DNA of 64,000 nucleotides from contig NZ_JACSPM010000006.1 of NCBI RefSeq assembly GCF_014837165.1, forward strand, positions 1-64,000. Reading direction: 5' to 3'. This document shows, one piece after another, positions 16,746 through 27,266 of this stretch. The notes beneath the pieces were generated by a model. The model did not search any database. It was not told the origin of the DNA and worked only from the letters and a program-made list of their open reading frames with translations. The position numbers were made by a program, and so were the translations under genes. Positions within the stretch are counted from its first letter, which is position 1, and every line of letters starts with the position of its first letter. The DNA comes from Microbacterium gallinarum (GTDB lineage: Bacteria > Actinomycetota > Actinomycetes > Actinomycetales > Microbacteriaceae).

Positions 16746-18107
16746 TCAGTACCAGATGCTCAGGCGCGGTGCGACATGCCACGAGAACACACGTGCGGCA
16801 GCCGAGGCATCCGTCGACCGCACCCGGCCCGCGGCGGCCAGCGTCGCGAGCGACACTCCGCCGAGGTACGCCGCCGAGAGCTCCTCGATGCCGAGCGACA
16901 CCTCGACGGCGCCGTCGGGCGCCGCTGCGCCGTCGGACCACGTGCTCACCGTGCCGCGACCGCCGTCGTCGACCGTCAGGAGGAAGCGGCCGCCCGCGTG
17001 GCCCAGCACGTCGGTCACGTCGAGTGCGAGCGCGCCGGGTGCCCCGTAGCGGCGCCCCTCGAGCGCCGCCGGCACGTCGAGGATGCGGACGTACTGGTGG
17101 TCGCGCAGGGTGACGGTCGCCGCCCGCTGGTCGGCGATCATCCACCGCAGCGGCTCGTCGACGGACAGCTCGCCGGCGTTCACCTCGGCGACCAGGTCGA
17201 GCTCGAGCAGGAAGCGCCACAGCGCCGCGTACGCGTCGTCGGTCTCGGCCAGGAGGTACCCGACGTGCACGCTCGCCTTGGTGAAGTCGTCGTGGTTCTC
17301 CTTGACCGTGTAGACCGCGACGCCGCGCACCACTCCGGACGCGTCTGTGTACTGCACGGCGCGCTTCTCGCCCGCCTTCTCTGCGGTGGGGGTGGTGCCT
17401 GCGAAGCCGTCCCAGAAGCTGCCCTGCACGTCGATCTCGCCCGCGACGCGCAGCCGCACGCGCTCGTGCAGCGGTGCCACGAGCTCGCGGAACCGCTGGC
17501 GGGGGATGAAGTCGACGCGGCCGTCGGGGCGCGGGCCGATCCACGTCGCCCGCTTCGTCTCGATGCGCCACGACGCGCTCGCCGCCGCTGGGGCGAAGCC
17601 ATAGCGGCCGTAGAGGGTCGACTCGCTGACCGTGAGCATGGCCAGCGGGGCGCCTGCAGAGACTGCGGCGCCGAGCTCGCCCTCGAGCATCGCGCGCGCG
17701 ATGCCGCGGCGGCGGTGCGTGGGTGCCACGGTGACCGCCGAGATCGCGCACGACGGCAGCGAGGCGCCGCCGGGCACCGTGAGCTGCCCGATCCACGAGG
17801 CGATCGTCGCGACCGGGGCGTCGGCGACGGGCGCGGCGGCATCGTACACGCCCGTCACGCGACGGTACGCGCTGCGCTCCCGGCTCGACGCGACCTGTTC
17901 GTCGCTGCGCTCGCCGTCCTGGAAACCGCGCGCCACCGACTGCAGCCACTGCGGGTAGTCGTCACCCGTCACCGGTACGAGGCGGTAGTCGAGCCCGTTC
18001 TCGGCGAGCCGGGCGCGCGAGCGCTCGTTCACGGGCGCCACCAGGTAGGCCGCGGCATCCACCGTCGCCGAGTCGGCATCGCGCCGGGTGTCGGTGTCGA
18101 ACGTCAT
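16746..18107 (-). CDS. Eis-like GNAT N-acetyltransferase
   Basis: A 453-residue protein with the three-part plan of Eis: an N-terminal GNAT domain with the acetyl-CoA loop VTVAPTHRRRGIARAM, a central degenerate GNAT domain, and a C-terminal sterol-carrier-like domain. The C-terminal carboxylate used in catalysis fits the ending (SIWY). Eis enzymes form hexamers and acetylate amines at several positions, including aminoglycosides and lysines; the native substrate is usually unknown. I place the start at ATG 18107, which has AAGGAA just upstream; an ATG at 18122 lies inside that site. Confidence 0.85.
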   Translation of the reverse strand: MTFDTDTRRDADSATVDAAAYLVAPVNERSRARLAENGLDYRLVPVTGDDYPQWLQSVARGFQDGERSDEQVASSRERSAYRRVTGVYDAAAPVADAPVATIASWIGQLTVPGGASLPSCAISAVTVAPTHRRRGIARAMLEGELGAAVSAGAPLAMLTVSESTLYGRYGFAPAAASASWRIETKRATWIGPRPDGRVDFIPRQRFRELVAPLHERVRLRVAGEIDVQGSFWDGFAGTTPTAEKAGEKRAVQYTDASGVVRGVAVYTVKENHDDFTKASVHVGYLLAETDDAYAALWRFLLELDLVAEVNAGELSVDEPLRWMIADQRAATVTLRDHQYVRILDVPAALEGRRYGAPGALALDVTDVLGHAGGRFLLTVDDGGRGTVSTWSDGAAAPDGAVEVSLGIEELSAAYLGGVSLATLAAAGRVRSTDASAAARVFSWHVAPRLSIWY

Positions 18108-18152
18108 CGTCGTTCCTTCCATCGAAGTCGTCTGTGGAGTGTGCGCGGCGGC

Positions 18153-19079
18153 TCAGCCGATGACACGGGCGCCGGCGACGGGCCCGTGAACATGCAGCGC
18201 CTCGAGGCCAGCGGCCGAGAGCGTCACCTGCAGCTCGAGCGCCGACTCGGGATCTCCGGTCAGAAATGCCAGCGTAGGCCCGGACCCGGACACGAGCCCC
18301 GCAAGGGCCCCCGAGCGCTCCCCCAGCTCGAGCGCGGCGCGCAGCTCGGGCCGGAGCGAGAGCGCCGCGGCCTGCAGGTCGTTGCGGATCTGCTCGGCGA
18401 GTGCGGCCGGGTCGCCCGCCCGCAGCGCGTGGAGCACGCCCGTGTCGACATCGGGGGCGCGGCCGCTCACGCTGATGCCGTGCTCCGCACGCAGGGTGTC
18501 GAGGTGCGCATACACCTCGGGCGTCGACAGGCCTTCCGACGACGGCACGACGACCCAGTCGAACCGGCCCTGCGCGAGGGCGGGGCTCAGCTGATCGCCG
18601 CGGCCCGTGCCGATCGCCGTTCCGCCCATCAGTGCGAACGGCACGTCGGCCCCGAGCCGCGCGGCGAGCTTGTGCAGCTCGGCGGTGCCGAGCTCGGCAC
18701 CCCAGAGCGCATCGCATGCGACCAGCGCAGCCGCGGCATCCGCTGATCCGCCGCCCATGCCGCCTGCCACAGGCACGTTCTTCACGATGTCGAGGTGCAC
18801 GCCGCCGCGGTGGCCGATGCGCTGCGCGACCATGCGAGCCGCGCGCACCGCGAGGTTGCGGTCGTCGGCGGGCACGCCCTCGACGTCGACGGTGCCCGAG
18901 ATCGTCGCCGTGAAGTCGTCACTGGGCGACGCCCAGACGTTCTCGTACAGCGAGACCGCCTGGTACGCGGACGCGACGTCGTGGTAGCCGTCCTCCTGCA
19001 CGCCGCCAACCTCGAAGAACAGGTTGAGCTTCCCGGGCGCGCGCACATGGACGCGGTCGGTGACGACGGCTTCGCTCAC
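18153..19079 (-). CDS. ispE: 4-diphosphocytidyl-2-C-methyl-D-erythritol kinase
   Basis: A 308-residue GHMP kinase of the non-mevalonate (MEP) isoprenoid pathway, phosphorylating CDP-methylerythritol. N-terminal [11 protein letters not shown], the ATP loop [17 protein letters not shown] and the C-terminal [10 protein letters not shown] are all intact. It starts at a GTG overlapping the stop of the aldo/keto reductase gene (GTGA), so it is translationally coupled to that gene. In many actinobacteria ispE directly follows rsmA. Here three genes lie between them. Confidence 0.96.
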   Translation of the reverse strand: MSEAVVTDRVHVRAPGKLNLFFEVGGVQEDGYHDVASAYQAVSLYENVWASPSDDFTATISGTVDVEGVPADDRNLAVRAARMVAQRIGHRGGVHLDIVKNVPVAGGMGGGSADAAAALVACDALWGAELGTAELHKLAARLGADVPFALMGGTAIGTGRGDQLSPALAQGRFDWVVVPSSEGLSTPEVYAHLDTLRAEHGISVSGRAPDVDTGVLHALRAGDPAALAEQIRNDLQAAALSLRPELRAALELGERSGALAGLVSGSGPTLAFLTGDPESALELQVTLSAAGLEALHVHGPVAGARVIG

Positions 19080-20143
19080 GAGGTCGCCGACCTCGCCCAC
19101 AGGTCGACGTCGATGCCGTCGGAGAGCGCATCGATCTGCTCGAGCTCCTCCGCCGTGAAGCCGGGCCCGTCGAGCGCCGCCAGGTTCTCGTCGAGCTGCG
19201 CGGGACGCGATGCCCCGATCAGCGCCGACGTGACCACGGGGTCGCGCAGCACCCACTGGATCGCCATCTGAGCCAGCGTCTGGCCGCGCTCCTTCGCGAT
19301 CACGTCGAGACCACGCAGCTTCGCCAGCCCGTTCTCCGACAGTGCGCCGTCGGGCATGGACGAGCGCTGCTGCGCGCGCTGGGCGGGGCCGTCGCCGAGG
19401 TACTTGTCGGTGAGGAGGCCCTGCGCAAGCGGCGTGAAGGCGATCGCGCCCATGCCCTCCTGCTTCAGCACGCCGGTCAGTCCGTCCTCGACCCAGCGAT
19501 TGAGGATCGAGTACGCCGGCTGGTGGATGACGAGGGGCGTGCCGAGAGAGCGAGCGACGGATGCCGCGACCGCCGTGCGCTCGGCGCTGTAGGACGAGAT
19601 GCCGACGTAGAGCGCCTTGCCCTGGCGCACCAGGGTGTCCAGCGCTCCGACGGTCTCCTCGATCGGCACGTCCGGGTCGACGCGGTGCGAGTAGAAGATG
19701 TCGACGTAGTCGACGCTCATGCGCCGGAGCGACTGCTCCGCGCTGGCGAGGACGTACTTGCGCGCACCGCCGTTCCCGTACGGACCGTGCCACATGTCGT
19801 AGCCCGCCTTCGACGAGATGATGAGCTCGTCGCGGTAGCGGCCGAAGTCCTCGCGCATCATGCGGCCGAAGTTCGTCTCGGCCGAGCCGTACGGCGGGCC
19901 GTAGTTGTTCGCCAGATCGAAGTGCGTGATCCCCCGGTCGAACGCATGGCGCAGCAGAGCCCGCTGGTTGTCGAACGGGATGTTGTCGCCGAAGTTCCAC
20001 CACAGGCCCAGCGAGATCGGCGGGAGGGTCAGGCCGGAGGTGCCGACGGGGCGGTAGACGGCACCGTCGTAGCGGTCGTCCGCGGCGGTGTAGGGGCGGT
20101 GGAGGTCTCCGCCGTTGGCACGGTATCGCTGCTCTTCGGTCAC
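19076..20143 (-). CDS. Aldo/keto reductase (YghZ/glyceraldehyde-3-phosphate reductase-like)
   Basis: A 355-residue TIM-barrel oxidoreductase of the Kv-beta/YghZ branch. The catalytic Asp-Tyr pair lies in [16 protein letters not shown], the lysine in [11 protein letters not shown] and the histidine in DIFYSHRVD. The C-terminal NADPH motif is SALIGASRP. Family members reduce L-glyceraldehyde 3-phosphate, methylglyoxal and other aldehydes with NADPH. The start is a GTG placed 6 nt after TAGCCT, which suggests a leaderless message that continues into ispE. Confidence 0.9.
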   Translation of the reverse strand: MTEEQRYRANGGDLHRPYTAADDRYDGAVYRPVGTSGLTLPPISLGLWWNFGDNIPFDNQRALLRHAFDRGITHFDLANNYGPPYGSAETNFGRMMREDFGRYRDELIISSKAGYDMWHGPYGNGGARKYVLASAEQSLRRMSVDYVDIFYSHRVDPDVPIEETVGALDTLVRQGKALYVGISSYSAERTAVAASVARSLGTPLVIHQPAYSILNRWVEDGLTGVLKQEGMGAIAFTPLAQGLLTDKYLGDGPAQRAQQRSSMPDGALSENGLAKLRGLDVIAKERGQTLAQMAIQWVLRDPVVTSALIGASRPAQLDENLAALDGPGFTAEELEQIDALSDGIDVDLWARSATS

Positions 20144-20149
20144 CGGTCA

Positions 20150-20155
20150 AGGCTA
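20150..20155 (-). promoter_or_regulatory. -10 hexamer for leaderless aldo/keto reductase-ispE message
   Basis: TAGCCT on the minus strand, 6 nt before GTG 20143; no Shine-Dalgarno sequence is present. Confidence 0.5.
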
Positions 20156-20326
20156 GCGGCGCATCGCCTCGACCGCAGGGGGTCGGAGCCGTCGACCGGC
20201 TCGACTCGCAGAGGCACATCGAGACATCGCATGTCAAGGGTCATGCGCGGAAACGTGCCCGTAACGGACTGTGCTTACTGTGAGGCTAGGGACCGGTTCG
20301 CCCGGTCTCGAAGAAGGAGGTTCCCC

Positions 20327-21913
20327 TTGCCCCAGCTGTCCGTCGTGCCCACCCCCCAGGACACATGGTCGACGCTCCTCGGCCGCACCGACATCGCGCT
20401 CCACGACGGCATCCTGCACGTCGTCCACGACGACGTCACGCCTGTGGAGGCCCGCACGGCCGACCTGCTCCTGGTCGCCGACACGCTCGAGGGCGCGGGC
20501 ATCGGAGTGATGCTCATCCGGCACGGTCGCTCCGTGCCGGCCATCGTCGTCGACCTCGCCGCGCGCGACGCGGCGCTGGCGGCGCTGGCCGGGCTCGGTG
20601 AGCTCGAGCCGCTCTACGTCAAGCAGAAAGGTCGGCCCCTCCAGCGGGCGACCGAGGTGGAGGTGTCCCGCAGCGGCCCCTCCGCCCTGCGCGTGTATCG
20701 GCCGCGCATCGCGCGCACCGGCGGCCTCCGCTACGGCTCCGCCCTCGGCGCCCGCGTCGAGTTCTGGCGATTCGGCAGCGACCTCGTCGAGGCGCCGCAC
20801 GACAACGCGTACACCCGGCGGCTGACGCCGGCCGATGACCTCTCGTTCTCCCGGGTCGAGCGCTTCGGCCGCAGCTGGCGCACGATCTCGGGCATGTTCG
20901 ACCTCCAGCCTCATGAGTTCTCGCAGGACGTCGACATCGTCTTCTCATGGGTCGACGGCTCGTCGAGCGACTTCCAGCGCCAGCGCGCGGCGCGCATGGC
21001 CGAGTACGTCGTCGGTGAGGGCGACGACGGGCCCGCGCGCTACCGCCACGTGGATGAACTGCGCTACGCCCTGCGCAGTGTGCACATGTACGCGCCGTGG
21101 GTCCGGCGCATCTTCATCGCCACCGACTCGCCCACGCCCGCATGGCTGCTCGATCACCCCAAGGTGACCGTCGTGCGCAGCGAGGAGTTCTTCGCGGACC
21201 CGTCGTCACTGCCCACGCACAACTCGCACGCGGTCGAGGCGCAGCTGCACCGCATCCCCGGGCTCGCTGAGCACTTCCTCTACTCGAACGACGACATGTT
21301 CTTCGGCCGCCTCGTCGAGCCCGAGCTGTTCTTCACCCCGGCGGGCGTGACGAAGTTCGTCGAATGCGAGGTGCGCATCGGCTCCGGCGACCCCGCCGCG
21401 CATCGCAGCGGACACGACAACGGGCTCCGCGTGAACCGGGCGCTCCTCCAGGACCGCTTCGGCCGCCGGATCGTCCGCGACCTGGAGCACTGCGCCACGC
21501 CGCTGCGGCGCAGCGTGATGGCCGAGCTCGAGGAGGCGTTCCCCGACGACTTCGCGCGCACCGCGGCATCCCGATTCCGCTCCGCCACCGACATCTCGGT
21601 CACCAACAGCCTGTACCACTATTTCGCGCTCATGACGGGGCGCGCGGTGGCGACCAGGGAGCCCCGCACCCGCTATGTGCAGACCACGCTGGCGGCGTCG
21701 CTGCGGCGCATGGAGCGACTCGCCAAGCGCACCGACGTCGACATGTTCTGCCTCAACGACGGCGGCGAGACCGAGGTGCCCGAGCAGCTGCGCACCCGCG
21801 TGGTGCGCGAGTCCCTCGACCGGATGTTCCCCGTCCGCGCGCCGTGGGAGCGCGACGAGGTCAGCGCGGCAGAGCGATCGGCTCGGTCGGCGCATCCCTC
21901 CGCACGTCGCTGA
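20327..21913 (+). CDS. Stealth-family sugar-phosphate transferase
   Basis: A 528-residue protein with the four conserved Stealth regions: CR1 ([12 protein letters not shown], 201-212), CR2 (from [20 protein letters not shown] through YSNDDMFFG), CR3 around the [12 protein letters not shown] segment, and CR4 ([11 protein letters not shown]). Stealth enzymes transfer hexose- or hexosamine-1-phosphate to build capsule-like or cell-wall glycopolymers. The N-terminal 190 residues are not recognisable. The start is a TTG at 20327 with a strong AAGAAGGAGG 6 nt upstream. An ATG start would require reading far back through unrelated DNA. No other capsule gene is nearby. The 3' end overlaps the converging phosphoesterase gene by 53 bp. 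Confidence 0.88.
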   Translation: MPQLSVVPTPQDTWSTLLGRTDIALHDGILHVVHDDVTPVEARTADLLLVADTLEGAGIGVMLIRHGRSVPAIVVDLAARDAALAALAGLGELEPLYVKQKGRPLQRATEVEVSRSGPSALRVYRPRIARTGGLRYGSALGARVEFWRFGSDLVEAPHDNAYTRRLTPADDLSFSRVERFGRSWRTISGMFDLQPHEFSQDVDIVFSWVDGSSSDFQRQRAARMAEYVVGEGDDGPARYRHVDELRYALRSVHMYAPWVRRIFIATDSPTPAWLLDHPKVTVVRSEEFFADPSSLPTHNSHAVEAQLHRIPGLAEHFLYSNDDMFFGRLVEPELFFTPAGVTKFVECEVRIGSGDPAAHRSGHDNGLRVNRALLQDRFGRRIVRDLEHCATPLRRSVMAELEEAFPDDFARTAASRFRSATDISVTNSLYHYFALMTGRAVATREPRTRYVQTTLAASLRRMERLAKRTDVDMFCLNDGGETEVPEQLRTRVVRESLDRMFPVRAPWERDEVSAAERSARSAHPSARR

Positions 21914-22778
21914 ACGGACCCACCCCGGCCAGCATCAGGCGCCGCTGCGCCTCGTCGGCGTCGATGTGCTCGAGCGTGCGCGGCGCGTCGACCGGCACGA
22001 CCGAGTGCACCACCGTGTCGTCGTAGAGGTGCACGAGGTTGAACGCCTGCGCGCCGTCCTGGGGCCGCGTGCCGCCCGTCGGCACCGTGAGGTCCTGGGC
22101 GTAGCAGGTCGACGACGCGACAGACACCGGAATGCCGGCGAACGTGGCGAAGGTCGAGTAGTGGAGGTGGCCGGCGATGATCGCGCGCACGTCGCTGCCG
22201 CGCAGCACGTTCCTCAGCCGCGACTGGTCGCGCAGCTCGACGCTCGCCGCCAGCGGCAGCACGCTCGGCACGGGCGGGTGATGCATAGCGAGGATCGTGC
22301 CGAGCGGCGCCGGGGTCTTCAGCACGTCGGCGAGCCAGACGAGCTGCTCCTCCGCGAGTTCGCCGTGGTGGTGCCCGGGGACGGTCGAGTCCAGCGTGAC
22401 GATGCGCAGTCCGTCCAGCTCGTCGACGCGGTCGACGGGCTCGGCGTCGCCCAGCTCGTCCCACAGCGCGCGGCGGAAGGTCGCGCGGTCGTCGTGGTTG
22501 CCCATCACCCAGATCACCCGGGCGCCGACGCGGGCCGCGAAGGGCTCGACGAGTGCGCGCAGGTCGGCGTACGCCTCCCGCTCCCCCTGGTCGGCGAGGT
22601 CACCCGTGAACACGACGGCGTCGGGACGCACGGCGCTCGCCTCGATGACGGCGAGTGCCCGCGACAGCCGGTCGGCGGCGTCCACGAGGTCGAACAGACA
22701 GGATCCTCCGGCACGCAGGTGCGTGTCGCTGAGGTGCAGCAGGATCCGCTCGGGCGCCGGGTACTCGGCGGTGCGCAT
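21861..22778 (-). CDS. Metallophosphoesterase, CpdA-like (3',5'-cyclic nucleotide phosphodiesterase)
   Basis: A 305-residue calcineurin-type phosphoesterase. The metal-binding motifs appear in order: LSDTHLR, GDLAD, GNHDDR, MHHPP and GHLHYS, the pattern of class III cAMP phosphodiesterases (CpdA, Rv0805). Activity on cAMP is therefore likely but not certain, since such enzymes also hydrolyse other phosphodiesters. The ATG at 22778 is preceded by GGGGGAG at a suitable distance. A possible -10 (TAACAT on the minus strand) lies at 22823-22828. It converges on, and overlaps, the Stealth gene. Confidence 0.88.
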   Translation of the reverse strand: MRTAEYPAPERILLHLSDTHLRAGGSCLFDLVDAADRLSRALAVIEASAVRPDAVVFTGDLADQGEREAYADLRALVEPFAARVGARVIWVMGNHDDRATFRRALWDELGDAEPVDRVDELDGLRIVTLDSTVPGHHHGELAEEQLVWLADVLKTPAPLGTILAMHHPPVPSVLPLAASVELRDQSRLRNVLRGSDVRAIIAGHLHYSTFATFAGIPVSVASSTCYAQDLTVPTGGTRPQDGAQAFNLVHLYDDTVVHSVVPVDAPRTLEHIDADEAQRRLMLAGVGPFSDVRRDAPTEPIALPR

Positions 22779-22878
22779 CGCGTCTTCTCCCCCGCCCTGC
22801 GGTCGAGTCAGGACTGCCCGCAATGTTACGGGCGTGTTTCGGGGCGTCGGGGAAGGCGCGGGGAACGTTGAGCGAAAT

Positions 22879-23727
22879 CTAAGCTCGCAGGGCCCTCGCG
22901 ATGCGCACGAAATCGTCGATCGACAGCTCCTCGCCCCGTGCGGTGGGGGCCACCCCGGCGGATTCGAGGAGAGCGGATGCCTCGGCCGCCGTCCCGCCGA
23001 GAACGCCGGCGAGCGCCTGCCGCAGCATCTTCCGGCGCTGCTGGAACGCGGCGTCCACGATCGAGAACGTCTGCCGGCGCTCGTCCTCGTCGCCGCGCGG
23101 GCTGGGGTCGCGGTGGAAGCCGACGAGCACGCTGTCGACGTTGGGCACGGGCCAGAAGACCTGACGTGACACGGTGCCGGCCAGGCGCCACGGTCCGTAC
23201 CAGGCCGCCTTCACGCTCGGCGCGCCGTAGACCTTCGAGCCCGGAGGCGCGGCCAGGCGCTCCCCCACCTCGGCCTGCACCATGACCACACCGCGCTCGA
23301 GGCCGGGGAAGGTCTCGAGGAAGTGCAGCAGCACCGGCACGCTCACGTTGTAGGGAAGATTGGCCACCAGCACCGTGGGGTCGCCCGGCAGCTCGCGGAC
23401 ACGCAGCGCATCGGCGTCGACCACGGTGAGCGCACCGTCGGCGACGCCGTGCGCGGCCGCCGTGGCCGGCAGCCGCTCGGCGAGCCGGTGGTCGATCTCG
23501 ACCGCCGTCACCGTGGCACCGGTCTCGAGGATCGCGAGAGTGAGGGACCCGAGCCCGGGACCCACTTCGACCACCCGATCGCCGGGCACGACCTCCGCGA
23601 CGTGCACGATCTTGCGGACCGTGTTGGCGTCGACGACGAAGTTCTGGCCCAGCTTCTTGGTCGGGGTGACGTCGAGGTCGGCGGCGAGCGCGCGGATCTC
23701 GGCGGCTCCGAGCAGGGACACGGGCAT
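22879..23727 (-). CDS. rsmA: 16S rRNA (adenine(1518)-N(6)/adenine(1519)-N(6))-dimethyltransferase
   Basis: A 282-residue SAM-dependent methyltransferase (RsmA/KsgA) that dimethylates two adjacent adenines near the 3' end of 16S rRNA during 30S assembly. The N-terminal [10 protein letters not shown], the SAM loop [12 protein letters not shown] and the catalytic NLPYNVSV are intact. The ATG at 23727 follows TACAGT by 6 nt, predicting a leaderless transcript. It belongs to the widely conserved actinobacterial order metG-tatD-rsmA-ispE, which is broken up here. Confidence 0.97.
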   Translation of the reverse strand: MPVSLLGAAEIRALAADLDVTPTKKLGQNFVVDANTVRKIVHVAEVVPGDRVVEVGPGLGSLTLAILETGATVTAVEIDHRLAERLPATAAAHGVADGALTVVDADALRVRELPGDPTVLVANLPYNVSVPVLLHFLETFPGLERGVVMVQAEVGERLAAPPGSKVYGAPSVKAAWYGPWRLAGTVSRQVFWPVPNVDSVLVGFHRDPSPRGDEDERRQTFSIVDAAFQQRRKMLRQALAGVLGGTAAEASALLESAGVAPTARGEELSIDDFVRIARALRA

Positions 23728-23733
23728 GGATTC

Positions 23734-23739
23734 ACTGTA
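23734..23739 (-). promoter_or_regulatory. -10 hexamer for leaderless rsmA
   Basis: TACAGT on the minus strand ends 6 nt before the ATG at 23727, and the spacer has no ribosome binding site. Confidence 0.55.
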
Positions 23740-23821
23740 CCCAGGGGGGAGCGCGAGGCGTGCCGCGCGGGGGGGTGCTGCGCGCGGGGCGGTAGTGCAC
23801 GAGAGCGCGCCGCGCACGTCC

Positions 23822-23851
23822 TTGACAGCCGTGCGCGGGTCGCGCCAGGGT
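23822..23851 (+). promoter_or_regulatory. Possible sigma-70-type promoter of the sugar porter gene
   Basis: A consensus TTGACA at 23822-23827 and CAGGGT at 23846-23851 are separated by 18 bp, placing the start site roughly 45 bp before the sugar porter ATG. The -10 is weak. Confidence 0.35.
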
Positions 23852-23904
23852 GGGCGGACACGGGCGGTTCTGCTGTCGGGCTGCCTCGAACGAGGAGGTT
23901 CGAC

Positions 23905-25341
23905 ATGAGCTCAGCCCCAGCATCCGGTTCCGACATCTCCGTACCGATCGCGCGTGTCGTCCTCGTGGCGGCGACGGCGGCGCTCGGCGGCTTCCTCTTC
24001 GGCTTCGATACGGCGGTCATCAACGGCGCGGTGAGCGCGATCGGCGAGCAGTTCGGGGCAGGGCCCTTCCTGCTCGGGTTCTCGGTCGCCTCGGCGCTGA
24101 TCGGCTGCGCGATCGGAGCCTGGTTCGCCGGTCGCATCGCCGACCGGTTCGGGCGCGTGCGCGTGATGCTTCTCGCCGCCGCGCTCTTCGTCATCAGCGC
24201 GCTCGGATGCGGATTCGCGTTCGGCATCTGGGACCTGTCCTTCTGGCGCATCGTGGGCGGACTCGGCGTCGGCGCAGCATCGGTGATCGCGCCGGCCTAC
24301 ATCGCCGAGGTGTCGCCGCCCGAGCATCGCGGGCGCCTCGGGTCGCTCCAGCAGATGGCGATCGTCACCGGCATCTTCGTCGCTCTTCTCACCGACGCCG
24401 CGATCGTCGCCGCCGCGGGAAGCGCGACGGCTCCGTGGCTGCTGGGGCTCGAGGCCTGGCGCTGGATGTTCCTGTCCGAGCTCGTCCCCGCCGTCATCTA
24501 TGGGCTCCTCGCCCTCACGATCCCCGAGTCGCCTCGCTACCTCATCGCGCGCGGCGAGATGAAGAAGGCGAAGGAGGTGCTCACCAGGTACGTCGGCGGC
24601 AACGTGGAGAAGACGTCGACCGACATCCTGAAGACGGTCGAGGGCAAGCCGGACCGCCCGCGCTTCTCCATCCTGCGCGGTTCGAAGTTCGGGCTGCTTC
24701 CCATCGTGTGGATCGGAATCGGGCTTTCCGTGCTGCAGCAGTTCACCGGCATCAACGTGATCTTCTACTACTCGTCAACGCTGTGGCAGGCGGTCGGCTT
24801 CACCGAGCAGGACTCCCTGACGATCACCGTCATCACTTCCGTGACGAACATCGTCACCACGATCGTGGCGATCCTGCTGATCGACAGGATCGGACGCCGG
24901 CCACTGCTCCTGGTCGGGGCGATGGGTCAGTTCGTGTGCCTGGCCGTGCTCACCGTGGTGTTCGCGACGGCGCCCATCGTGAACGGCGAACCGGTTCTGG
25001 AGGGAGCCGCGGGCACCACCGCCCTGCTGGCTGCGAACCTGTACGTGGTGTTCTTCGGAGCCTCGTGGGGACCGGTGGTCTGGGTGCTGCTCGGCGAGAT
25101 GTTCAGCAACCGCATCCGCGCCGTCGCACTGTCGGTCGCCGCCGCGGCGCAGTGGGCGGCGAACTTCGTCATCTCGACCACGTTCCCCGCGCTGGCAGCC
25201 GTCGGCCTCGGCCTGGCCTACGGCGTCTACACGTTCTTCGCCTTCGTCGCGATCTTCTTCGTCATCAGGTTCGTGCGCGAGACCAAGGGCCGCACGCTCG
25301 AGTCGATGTCGGACGACGGCCGCAGCGAAGTGCGGACCTGA
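23905..25341 (+). CDS. Sugar porter family MFS transporter
   Basis: A 478-residue protein with twelve predicted membrane helices. Sugar porter signatures are clear: [10 protein letters not shown] in helix 1, RIADRFGR between helices 2 and 3, the PESPRYL motif before the central loop, [13 protein letters not shown] in helix 7, [10 protein letters not shown] after helix 8 and the final RETKGRTLE. It is probably a proton-coupled importer of a hexose or pentose (GlcP, XylE and GalP are relatives). The ATG has a strong GAGGAGG. It is the first gene of the plus-strand accessory block and is followed after 15 bp by a lipoprotein gene. Confidence 0.93.
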   Translation: MSSAPASGSDISVPIARVVLVAATAALGGFLFGFDTAVINGAVSAIGEQFGAGPFLLGFSVASALIGCAIGAWFAGRIADRFGRVRVMLLAAALFVISALGCGFAFGIWDLSFWRIVGGLGVGAASVIAPAYIAEVSPPEHRGRLGSLQQMAIVTGIFVALLTDAAIVAAAGSATAPWLLGLEAWRWMFLSELVPAVIYGLLALTIPESPRYLIARGEMKKAKEVLTRYVGGNVEKTSTDILKTVEGKPDRPRFSILRGSKFGLLPIVWIGIGLSVLQQFTGINVIFYYSSTLWQAVGFTEQDSLTITVITSVTNIVTTIVAILLIDRIGRRPLLLVGAMGQFVCLAVLTVVFATAPIVNGEPVLEGAAGTTALLAANLYVVFFGASWGPVVWVLLGEMFSNRIRAVALSVAAAAQWAANFVISTTFPALAAVGLGLAYGVYTFFAFVAIFFVIRFVRETKGRTLESMSDDGRSEVRT

Positions 25342-25356
25342 GCGCAGCGAGGCGTC

Positions 25357-25851
25357 ATGATCACGCGGTGTGCGGCGCTGCTGACCGTGGCCGTCGTCGC
25401 CTTCGCGATGAGCGGCTGCGCTCTCGCAGAGACGCCAGGACCGGCGGCGGCCACTCCGGCCCCAGACCCGCCCGCTCCCTCTTCGCTGTCGCCTTCGCCG
25501 GTCGCCGGCGCGCCGGGCGACGCGGCGACATGGGTGGTCGTCGATCCCGCCGCGATCGGGACCGGCACCACCGAAGTGCGGATCGCGGCCACCCGACTCG
25601 GGTGCTCCAGTGGCAAGACCGGTGAGCTGCGCGGCCCGCGGGTGTCCTATGGCGCGGACGAGGTGGTCATCGAGGTCGACGCCGAGCCGCTCGGCGCCGG
25701 AGCCTTCGAATGCCCCGGCAACGACGCCGTGGAGGTGGTCGTCGCCCTGACCGAGCCGCTCGGCGATCGCTCGCTGGTCGACGGAGCGTGTCTCGAGGGC
25801 GAGGCCGTCAGCACGGCGGCGTGCGCTGACGGTCCCGTCCGATGGCCGTGA
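25357..25851 (+). CDS. Uncharacterised lipoprotein
   Basis: A 164-residue exported protein. A short signal peptide ends in the lipobox MSGC (cysteine 21), followed by a Pro/Ala/Ser-rich linker and a small, apparently beta-rich domain. Four further cysteines (in LGCSS, FECPG, GACLE and TAACADG) could form two disulfides outside the cell. I do not recognise a family. It follows the sugar porter gene closely and may be co-transcribed with it, but nothing shows a functional link. Confidence 0.75.
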   Translation: MITRCAALLTVAVVAFAMSGCALAETPGPAAATPAPDPPAPSSLSPSPVAGAPGDAATWVVVDPAAIGTGTTEVRIAATRLGCSSGKTGELRGPRVSYGADEVVIEVDAEPLGAGAFECPGNDAVEVVVALTEPLGDRSLVDGACLEGEAVSTAACADGPVRWP

Positions 25852-25919
25852 TCCCCGCTCGGAACCTGCCCGTCACCAGGCGGCCGTAGTGTGAGGTCGC
25901 GTGCCTGCGGAGGCGCTCG

Positions 25920-25925
25920 TAGGAT
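25920..25925 (+). promoter_or_regulatory. -10 hexamer for leaderless MFS exporter gene
   Basis: TAGGAT ends 6 nt before the ATG at 25932. Confidence 0.5.
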
Positions 25926-25931
25926 CGTGGG

Positions 25932-27236
25932 ATGCCTTCGCTCGGCGACCTCGTCGCACCCCGCCGGATGGGCCGCGACTTCCGCTGGCTCCTCGCGTCC
26001 TCGTGGACCAGCAACCTCGGCGACGGCATCGCGCTCGCAGCCGCGCCGCTGCTGATCGCCTCACTCACCTCGTCGCCGATCCTGGTCGCCGCGGGAGCCA
26101 TGCTGCAGTACCTGCCGTGGCTCCTCTTCGGCCTGCTCGCGGGGGCCGTCGCCGACCACCACGACCGCCGGCGCCTCGTCATCATCGCGAACGCGACGCG
26201 CGCCGTGATCGTCGCCGGCCTCGTGGCTTTCCTGGTGACCGGGTACGCGAACGTGTGGATCGTGCTGGCCACCGCCTTCCTCTACGGCACCGCGGAGGTG
26301 TTCGCCGACTCGGCGGGCAGCACGCTGCTCCCGATGCTCGTCAGGCCCGCCGACCTCGGCATCGGCAATGCGCGCATGCAGGCGGGCTTCCTCGTGGCCA
26401 ACCAGCTCGCCGGTCCCCCACTGGGCGCCTTCCTGTTCGCCGTCGGCTCGTTCTGGCCGTTCGTCCTGCAGGTGCTGTGCGTGGCGCTGGCGGTGGTGCT
26501 CATCTCACGCATCGCGCGCACGCCGGTTCCCGAGCATCCGGAATCCGATTCCGAGTCGAAGATGCACGCGATCCGCGAGGGGCTGCGATGGCTCCGCCAC
26601 AATGCGCCGGTCCGCACCCTCATCGTGATCATCCTGGTGTTCAACATCACGTGGGCGGCGCCGTGGGGAATCCTGGTGCTGTACGCGACGGAGTACCTCG
26701 GCATGGGCCCGGTCGGCTACGGAGCGCTGACCACCGCGTCCGCCCTCGGCGGATTCATCGCGATCTTCGCGTTCGGCTGGCTCGAGAAGCGGGTCTCGTT
26801 CTCGACGCTCATGCGAGTCTGCCTCTCGCTGGAAGTGCTCATGCACCTCGGCTTCGCCCTGACGACGTCGCCCGTCGTCGCCTTCGTCATCATGTTCGGC
26901 TTCGGGCTCTATGCGTTCATCTGGGCGACGATCTCGACCACGGTGCGCCAGCGCCTCGTGCCGATCGAACTGCAGGGACGCATCGCGTCGGTCAACATGG
27001 TCGGCGTCTTCGGCGGGCTGGTGATCGGGCAGTTCATCGGCGGTGTCCTGGCCCAGCTGTTCGGACTGACGGCGCCCTGGTGGTTCGCCTTCGCAGGGTC
27101 GCTGATCACGCTCGCGCTGGTCTGGCGCTCCATCTCGCACATCGCCGCCGCCAAGCCGGTGCTCGACGAGGGGTCCGTGGCCGTGGTCGAGGCCGAGGGC
27201 GAGCCGGGTGCGGGTGGGATGCCGCTGCCTGACTGA
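25932..27236 (+). CDS. MFS transporter (MFS_3/enterobactin-exporter-like)
   Basis: A 434-residue membrane protein with about twelve helices. The loop between helices 2 and 3 has AGAVADHHDRRRL, the short basic motif of the MFS_3 (EntS-like) group, and the second half begins after a cytosolic stretch (about 195-220). These proteins generally export drugs, siderophores or peptides by proton antiport; no substrate can be assigned. The start is set by the -10 element rather than a Shine-Dalgarno. The C-terminal tail is acidic and glycine-rich. Confidence 0.88.
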   Translation: MPSLGDLVAPRRMGRDFRWLLASSWTSNLGDGIALAAAPLLIASLTSSPILVAAGAMLQYLPWLLFGLLAGAVADHHDRRRLVIIANATRAVIVAGLVAFLVTGYANVWIVLATAFLYGTAEVFADSAGSTLLPMLVRPADLGIGNARMQAGFLVANQLAGPPLGAFLFAVGSFWPFVLQVLCVALAVVLISRIARTPVPEHPESDSESKMHAIREGLRWLRHNAPVRTLIVIILVFNITWAAPWGILVLYATEYLGMGPVGYGALTTASALGGFIAIFAFGWLEKRVSFSTLMRVCLSLEVLMHLGFALTTSPVVAFVIMFGFGLYAFIWATISTTVRQRLVPIELQGRIASVNMVGVFGGLVIGQFIGGVLAQLFGLTAPWWFAFAGSLITLALVWRSISHIAAAKPVLDEGSVAVVEAEGEPGAGGMPLPD

Positions 27237-27266
27237 CCCGGTCGCTCCATTGGCTTTTTGTTCGAA

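Noticed and set aside
19523..20326. Long plus-strand open frame running upstream into the Stealth gene
   Set aside because: It is antisense to a clear aldo/keto reductase gene, and its translation is Arg/Asp/Val-rich noise. The TTG at 20327 with a strong Shine-Dalgarno explains the real start.
23740..23821. Extra coding region between rsmA and the sugar porter gene
   Set aside because: The stretch is low-complexity GC-rich DNA with no start signal or domain in any frame.
27250..27265. LexA (SOS) box before the HNH gene
   Set aside because: Only one half-site, GTTCGA, is present. The partner TCGAAC at 4-bp spacing is missing (TTGGCT instead).
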